Assembly: GCA_016280635.1 (NCBI GenBank)
Contig: JAEEHC010000049.1
Coordinates: 1 to 36,113, forward strand
Length of the DNA: 36,113 nt
Source of the DNA: Erysipelotrichaceae bacterium
Lineage (GTDB): Bacteria > Bacillota_I > Bacilli_A > Erysipelotrichales > Erysipelotrichaceae
Direction of reading: 5' to 3'
Numbering within the stretch: the first letter of the stretch is position 1; each line of letters opens with the position of its first letter. Positions 33,301-36,113 of this stretch are shown in pieces. The position numbers and the translations under genes are program-made. The notes beneath the pieces were generated by a model. That model searched no databases. It was given only the letters and a program-made list of their open reading frames with translations, and had not been told where the DNA came from.

Positions 33301-34222
33301 CGCCAATGGAAACGCCGATGACTGGCAGGTCAACGGCCGCTTGCAGTACATCAAGCATAAGGACTATACCGTTTACGGCAAGACCGGAACCGGTCTGTTC
33401 GATAAGAACATAATCAAGAAGTACAAGTGGCCGGACAGCGCCACCAAGGACTTCCTGATGGTCGGCGGAACCAATGATTACTCCTTCTCCTTCTGGATCG
33501 GCTACGATACCGGACGGTTCATGGACAGGACGACCTATGTCTCCCAGAACTTCAAGAACAGCCGTCCGGACGGCAGACTGGTCAACGGACTGCTCGACTC
33601 TCTGGTTGACGCCTTCGGCAAACCGGTCACCAATAACCCGATGCCTGAAGAAGTAACCACCATCCGCCATATCAAGGGCATTTATCCTTATCTGCGCTCC
33701 GGTGCCATCAAAGCCCCGGCAGCCAACAGTTACATTCTGAAAAAGCATGTCAACGACAAGACCTTTACTTCCAAGTTCACCTACAAGATTCCCACCAAGC
33801 TGGAGAATCTGAAGAACTTCACCGCCAGCTATACGCTGTCCAGTTCGCAGATGAACTTTACCTGGGCCAACTATCCGATTGCGGAAGCTACCCAGTCAGG
33901 CCGGTCAGTACGCATCGTCTTTGACGGACACAGTTACATTCTGAAGCGGAAGTTTGATACCTCGCTGATTACCGGTGTCGTTCAGTACTGCGCCGCAGTA
34001 ACCAATAACTCAACCGGAGAAACTCAGATCGTCACCTCTTCTTCCAGCAAGTCTGCCATCACCCTGGTCAATACGACCGGTTCACCGATCACCTATACGG
34101 TAGTGGGCTATTATGGCTATTCCAAGCGGGAAAATCTGGTTTCCAATAAGATCACGGTTACGGTAACCGTACCTTCCCAGCAGATTGAACCTGATCCAAC
34201 GCCTACACCGGTAGAACCATAA
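30308..34222 (+). CDS. Bifunctional class A penicillin-binding protein, second copy with giant cytoplasmic region
   Basis: This is a tandem paralogue of the preceding gene. Along 1304 residues: Lys/Arg and Glu/Pro-rich low-complexity region (1-285), a hydrophobic amphipathic stretch (289-327), a short folded-looking part (330-370), basic helices (370-432), acidic linker, membrane segment (463-490), GT51 domain with EDSRFFEHPG (E546) and GGSTLTMQ, then transpeptidase with STSK (S827), SYN (883-885) and KTGT (1025-1028). An FN3-like domain and Pro/Thr tail follow. The GT stretch differs from the first copy at only 7 of 100 residues (546-645 against 161-260), while the ends diverge. All active-site motifs are present. 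The ATG at 30308 follows ACGGAGTG. The N-terminal region has repeated acidic/aromatic motifs. Confidence 0.93.
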   Translation: MASKKRKKKKPVSPGAQAPKQAEIETSSVMDSAAEAQNLYDVEETSVSQQLTDDLSDASQFSPASETTEVAEKDNSAADETEKPAPKRRRKRSSSRSSQRNGEEEKTDTTKTAKSKSRRKKKNASEQSKKPTQPLEERPTSADETEKQPSKPDQAIYELPEETQMDESEPVAIPQQTEQPEAIPETETAQEPQESIEPENPQPENEDDSSSRPAAYYDISETDQTSDENLPNQDDRQTVFNVDEEEDNQEGPRESQIQYDVSVDEEEKKESDHYDNTFFLDEPAEKKNWLTHTLSTIAAFFSALVTRAGTVIRKAGSWIASLPPFKKKIPESPALHFNDKGQIIAKQIIDADGNKIDLQQPETLTKLPLFTRIRLAFSNWLNKKKEARELRRKEREAKQAAALLAGEPVRKPLSQRFREFIASLKEKLQRRKQPQGEPVAESEQEEEEETDPQTLRQLRWRKLANGVMGVIVFFILLGASSGLSTIAVILNKTDVVLDIEDIHNQDSTRIFDDQGEQIAIVGAESRISVSYASFPQVVVDAFVAIEDSRFFEHPGFDVPRFAKAFLENIRTLSFAQGGSTLTMQVIKNTYFAVDTIADKGIDRKVQEIYYSLKINNIVSKEKIFELYVNKVNFGQTARGIQVASQYYFGKDCTDLSLVEAAMLAGLVQAPNSNNPYYHLEESTKRTHEVLYQMRNHGYITEEEYRYACAIPIQNILVGTPEYKYGQGETVDNQAYIDIVLAELQDVYDINPNRTPVRVYTAMNQTVQTYMDEVSRGNVIAFPDEHINTTLVCIRNNTGELVGVSAGRDYDGKMMFNYAYDNRINPGSTSKGVFTYPMAFEHVPLATNHYIFDEPIYWTWTRIRIGEEHGYAGDVSTQRAFTTSYNVVAVKLFQWVVQEKGMEVMQEYLKSIDIDSKVVERMNEQYAIGMQNFMVSPIQLCAAESVILSHGVYNRPHTITRIEFIDGDREPIEVSTEGKQVLSEGAAWLTRYLQEVSVNANGNADDWQVNGRLQYIKHKDYTVYGKTGTGLFDKNIIKKYKWPDSATKDFLMVGGTNDYSFSFWIGYDTGRFMDRTTYVSQNFKNSRPDGRLVNGLLDSLVDAFGKPVTNNPMPEEVTTIRHIKGIYPYLRSGAIKAPAANSYILKKHVNDKTFTSKFTYKIPTKLENLKNFTASYTLSSSQMNFTWANYPIAEATQSGRSVRIVFDGHSYILKRKFDTSLITGVVQYCAAVTNNSTGETQIVTSSSSKSAITLVNTTGSPITYTVVGYYGYSKRENLVSNKITVTVTVPSQQIEPDPTPTPVEP

Positions 34223-34226
34223 AAAC

Positions 34227-34262
34227 ACAGCAGCTGATTCAGTTCAGCTGCTGTTTTCTTTC
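34227..34262. terminator. Terminator between the PBP gene and nth (bidirectional)
   Basis: An 11-bp stem (ACAGCAGCTGA / TCAGCTGCTGT) with a 6-base loop is followed by TTTTCTTTC on the plus strand and by TTTTTA on the minus strand. The last codons of nth lie in the right arm and loop, so the coding end and terminator share DNA. Confidence 0.85.
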
Positions 34263-34871
34263 GGTACAGAAATCATTGAAGGGACAGTCTTCGCATTGCG
34301 GCTTTCGCGCCGAACAGCGGTCACGGCCAAAGAAGATCAGAAGATGATGCATCCTGATCCAGCGTTCTCTAGGAAAGTATTCCCTGAGCTTGCGTTCCGC
34401 TTCAGCAAGCGAATCATCCTTATCCGCAATGGCCAGCCGCCGGCTGATGCGGCTGACGTGGGTATCGACGGGGAAGGCGGGAACATGGTAGATCTCCGCC
34501 AGAATGACATTGGCACATTTTACCCCGATGCCGGGAAGACTGGTCAGTTCTTTGGGATCAGATGGCAGCCGGCCGTCAAAGCGCTGAACGATCTGCTGTG
34601 CCATTTTCTTGATGTTGGCAGCCTTGCTGCGGAAAAGTCCCAGCTCATGGATCAGTTCTTCCAGATGGCTAAGCGGAGCCTCGGCAAGGCTTTCAGCGTC
34701 AGGATAGCAGGCAAACAGTTTCTCCGTTACCCGGTTGACGCTGACATCGGTTGTCTGGGCTGACAGCAGAACGGCAACGGCCAACTGAAAATCACTGCCG
34801 TAGTTAAGCTGGCAGTGAGCATCAGGATACATCCTTTCCAGCGTCTGGTAGATGTATTCACTTCTCTTCAT
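34239..34871 (-). CDS. nth: Endonuclease III, DNA glycosylase/AP lyase
   Basis: Nth removes oxidised pyrimidines and cleaves the abasic site. The 210-residue protein has the helix-hairpin-helix LPGIGVKCANV (112-122) with catalytic Lys118, catalytic Asp136 in VDTHVSRISRRL, and the C-terminal iron-sulfur cluster C186-x6-C193-x2-C196-x5-C202. The ATG at 34869-34871 gives the family N-terminus MKRSEYIYQTLERMYP; AAAGGG lies upstream. It overlaps the dnaD end by 14 bases. The pair dnaD-nth next to a class A PBP and recU is also found in Bacillus. Confidence 0.95.
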   Translation of the reverse strand: MKRSEYIYQTLERMYPDAHCQLNYGSDFQLAVAVLLSAQTTDVSVNRVTEKLFACYPDAESLAEAPLSHLEELIHELGLFRSKAANIKKMAQQIVQRFDGRLPSDPKELTSLPGIGVKCANVILAEIYHVPAFPVDTHVSRISRRLAIADKDDSLAEAERKLREYFPRERWIRMHHLLIFFGRDRCSARKPQCEDCPFNDFCTERKQQLN

Positions 34872-35358
34872 TCTTTTCCCTTTCCGCCAGGATCCTGTCA
34901 ATGTAACTGAAGTTCAGTTTGCGGTTTATGGAGGCTTCTCTCAAGGCGTCAATGATCTCGTCATGGCTGTAAAGCCGCATCCACTCACTCAGCCTTTCCA
35001 GCTCTCCCCGGCTCATTATCCGGCCGAATTCCGCCTCAAAGGTCTGATAGAGTTCCTTGCCGGCATAACTGATGTTATGCTGGGTGAAAATCGCGTCAAT
35101 GTTAAAACTGACAACGCTGTCATGCTGTTCAATGGCCAGATAGCCCTTTGAACAAAGCATCACGATGGCATTATCGACCTCGTCCTTATTCAGGTTGGAC
35201 AGCCGGGAAAGCGCCTGAAGGTCGATCGGCTGATTGAATTCATTGCAGAAGTCGATCAGCAAAACGATCAGCGATTCCGAAGCCGTGAGATTGAGCGCAC
35301 CGAGATTCTCGAGAATCCAGTTGCGGCGGTTGAAGTACTTTTCTCTGTAGATTTCCAT
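34858..35358 (-). CDS. dnaD: DnaD-like replication initiation protein
   Basis: DnaD helps load the replicative helicase in Bacillota. The 166-residue protein has an N-terminal winged-helix domain (about 14-95: LENLGALNLTASESLIVLLI, then LSNLNKDEVDNAIVMLCSKGYL) and a C-terminal DnaD domain (about 105-160: FEAEFGRIMSRGELERLSEW, LREASINRKLNFSYIDRIL). It is somewhat shorter than Bacillus DnaD (about 230 residues), lacking most of the C-terminal tail. The ATG at 35356-35358 has AAGGAAGTG upstream; the longer frame from 35415 covers the promoter region. Confidence 0.87.
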   Translation of the reverse strand: MEIYREKYFNRRNWILENLGALNLTASESLIVLLIDFCNEFNQPIDLQALSRLSNLNKDEVDNAIVMLCSKGYLAIEQHDSVVSFNIDAIFTQHNISYAGKELYQTFEAEFGRIMSRGELERLSEWMRLYSHDEIIDALREASINRKLNFSYIDRILAEREKNEEK

Positions 35359-35376
35359 GTTTTCACTTCCTTTTCC

Positions 35377-35382
35377 ATTATA
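35377..35382 (-). promoter_or_regulatory. -10 element for dnaD-nth
   Basis: A perfect TATAAT lies 18 nt before the dnaD ATG. The region 17 nt further upstream has only a weak -35, and the same DNA also carries the -35 of the divergent gene at 35442. Confidence 0.45.
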
Positions 35383-35397
35383 CACCGCCTCTGTCAT

Positions 35398-35426
35398 TTT
35401 ACTAACTCCAATCAATGTGATAGAAT
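35398..35426 (+). promoter_or_regulatory. Promoter of the small membrane-anchored protein gene
   Basis: TTTACT (35398-35403), a 17-base spacer and TAGAAT (35421-35426) with a TGA extension. The -10 ends 15 nt before the ATG at 35442, giving a very short leader with GGTGATATC next to the start. Confidence 0.55.
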
Positions 35427-35441
35427 AAATCAGGTGATATC

Positions 35442-35966
35442 ATGATAAAGAGACTACTGGTTTGCGTTTTATTCCTCTTCGCTGTCGGCTATGGCGTCTA
35501 CAGCGTTTTTCAGGCTTATAAGCCGCAGAATATCGATGTCATCGATACGGATGTCATAACCTATGATTTTCCCAACAGACGCTCTCTGAAGCAGTTTGAG
35601 GACCATCTGACTACTTCAGGCAATGAGATCCGCGTCATCTTCTTTGACCGGACGCAGATCAATTCCCAGTATTTCTTCAATAATACCTGGCCCAATCTTC
35701 TCTCCGATCATGCTGACATCATGGCCACCCAGCTGATGTACGTCGATGTAAGCGAGACGGAAGGGGCACAGATCGCCCTCAGCAAGCTGGGCTACAAGAG
35801 CTTACCGGCTCTGGAAACTCTCGTCTATGAAAACGGAGCCATAAGAGTCATCAGTTCCCTGCAGGAATACGGCTCAACCGCCCTTACTTCTGATACGATT
35901 CTTGCCTGGCTGACCGAAAACGGCCTGCTCGTTGTTCCCGAACAGCCGGAAGGCGGCGGTAAATAG
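35442..35966 (+). CDS. Membrane-anchored protein with thioredoxin-fold-like domain, unknown function
   Basis: I do not recognise a named family. The 174-residue protein has an N-terminal membrane segment or uncleaved signal (about 4-25) with a KR before it, so the rest should be outside the membrane. Residues about 62-165 look like a thioredoxin fold: a strand IRVIFFDR, a strand LMYVDVSE after a helix, a Pro in KSLPALETLVYENGAI where thioredoxins have their cis-Pro and beta hairpin, and a final helix SDTILAWLTENGL. The redox CxxC is missing; the only cysteine is in the membrane segment. It ends in a Gly-rich tail. Divergent from dnaD and followed by a terminator, it is a single-gene unit. Role unknown. 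Confidence 0.8.
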   Translation: MIKRLLVCVLFLFAVGYGVYSVFQAYKPQNIDVIDTDVITYDFPNRRSLKQFEDHLTTSGNEIRVIFFDRTQINSQYFFNNTWPNLLSDHADIMATQLMYVDVSETEGAQIALSKLGYKSLPALETLVYENGAIRVISSLQEYGSTALTSDTILAWLTENGLLVVPEQPEGGGK

Positions 35967-35974
35967 AAAAAATG

Positions 35975-36020
35975 GGAGTGTAACGTAATAGCGAAAGCTA
36001 AAGCGTTCACTCCTTTTTTA
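35975..36020 (+). terminator. Terminator after the thioredoxin-fold-like gene
   Basis: A long hairpin pairs GGAGTG and AACG with CGTT and CACTCC (one bulged T), enclosing a small AGC-GAAA-GCT stem-loop, then TTTTTT. An A-run before it would also allow function on the minus strand. Confidence 0.8.
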
Positions 36021-36065
36021 TTCGCCGTGTTTCGTCATTATCTAAGTGTTTTCAGGAGGATCACT

Positions 36066-36095
36066 AAAAAGGCAGTTTTCCCCGGGAAAAACTGC
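36066..36095 (-). terminator. Terminator for a minus-strand gene beyond the right edge
   Basis: The arms GCAGTTTT (36072-36079) and AAAACTGC (36088-36095) pair around a CCCGGG-containing centre, and the minus strand continues with TTTTT. A possible stop codon (TGA, 36101-36103 on the minus strand) lies just outside, but too little sequence remains to identify a gene. Confidence 0.5.
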
Positions 36096-36113
36096 TGATT
36101 TCAGGCATAATGA

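Noticed and set aside
36020-36065. Ribosome binding site-like CAGGAGGA near the right edge
   Set aside because: No start codon follows at a useful distance on the plus strand and a minus-strand terminator comes next.

Overview
The window is a chromosomal segment of a low-GC-lineage Gram-positive bacterium (Bacillota), with GC near one half by eye. The evidence is a PolC-type replicase, DnaD, RecU next to a class A penicillin-binding protein, YlxR, an Asp23/YloU protein with a FakA-type kinase, and a ribosomal protein L27 carrying the Bacillota N-terminal extension beside its Prp protease. The gene order, a very long NusA tail and the gene neighbourhoods resemble Erysipelotrichia; that class assignment is an inference. 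Coding density is very high and no gap between genes exceeds 300 bases. No tRNA, rRNA or CRISPR array was seen.

Layout: (1) 1-150 is the cut left end of an IS3-family insertion sequence. (2) 179-4880, minus strand, is the rimP-nusA-ylxR-infB-rbfA operon (ribosome maturation, transcription elongation, translation initiation), with a promoter and a hairpin leader. (3) 4899-6386 is a divergent pair, a glycerophosphodiester phosphodiesterase and a TetR-type regulator, lying between polC and rimP, which are adjacent in Bacillus. (4) 6429-18268, minus strand, is one tightly overlapping run murG-murB-ftsQ-yloU-fakA-recG-rnc-polC (cell wall precursor and division, fatty acid kinase, recombination, RNA processing, replication). 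(5) 18312-21964 is a phosphonate-type ABC importer, phnD-phnC-phnE-phnE. (6) 21981-26853, minus strand, is rplU-prp-rpmA, obgE, ruvA-ruvB and tatD, with a ribosomal leader, internal terminators and an internal ruvAB promoter. (7) 26867-34254, plus strand, is recU followed by two paralogous bifunctional penicillin-binding proteins. (8) nth and dnaD face them from the minus strand. (9) A small membrane-anchored thioredoxin-fold-like protein of unknown role closes the window, followed by terminators.

Most genes are housekeeping. The least ordinary signals are: the tandem PBP pair, whose second member has a roughly 460-residue cytoplasmic region with a repeated short acidic/aromatic motif; a PolC whose PHP metal-site residues look eroded; a roughly 200-residue charged NusA tail; three promoters placed so close to their genes that the mRNA leader would be only about 8-9 nt; and hairpins that pair with Shine-Dalgarno sequences at the IS end and in the rimP leader, with a possible switch in the rplU leader. 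Start codons were chosen from Shine-Dalgarno spacing and family N-termini, so several are shorter than the longest open frame.
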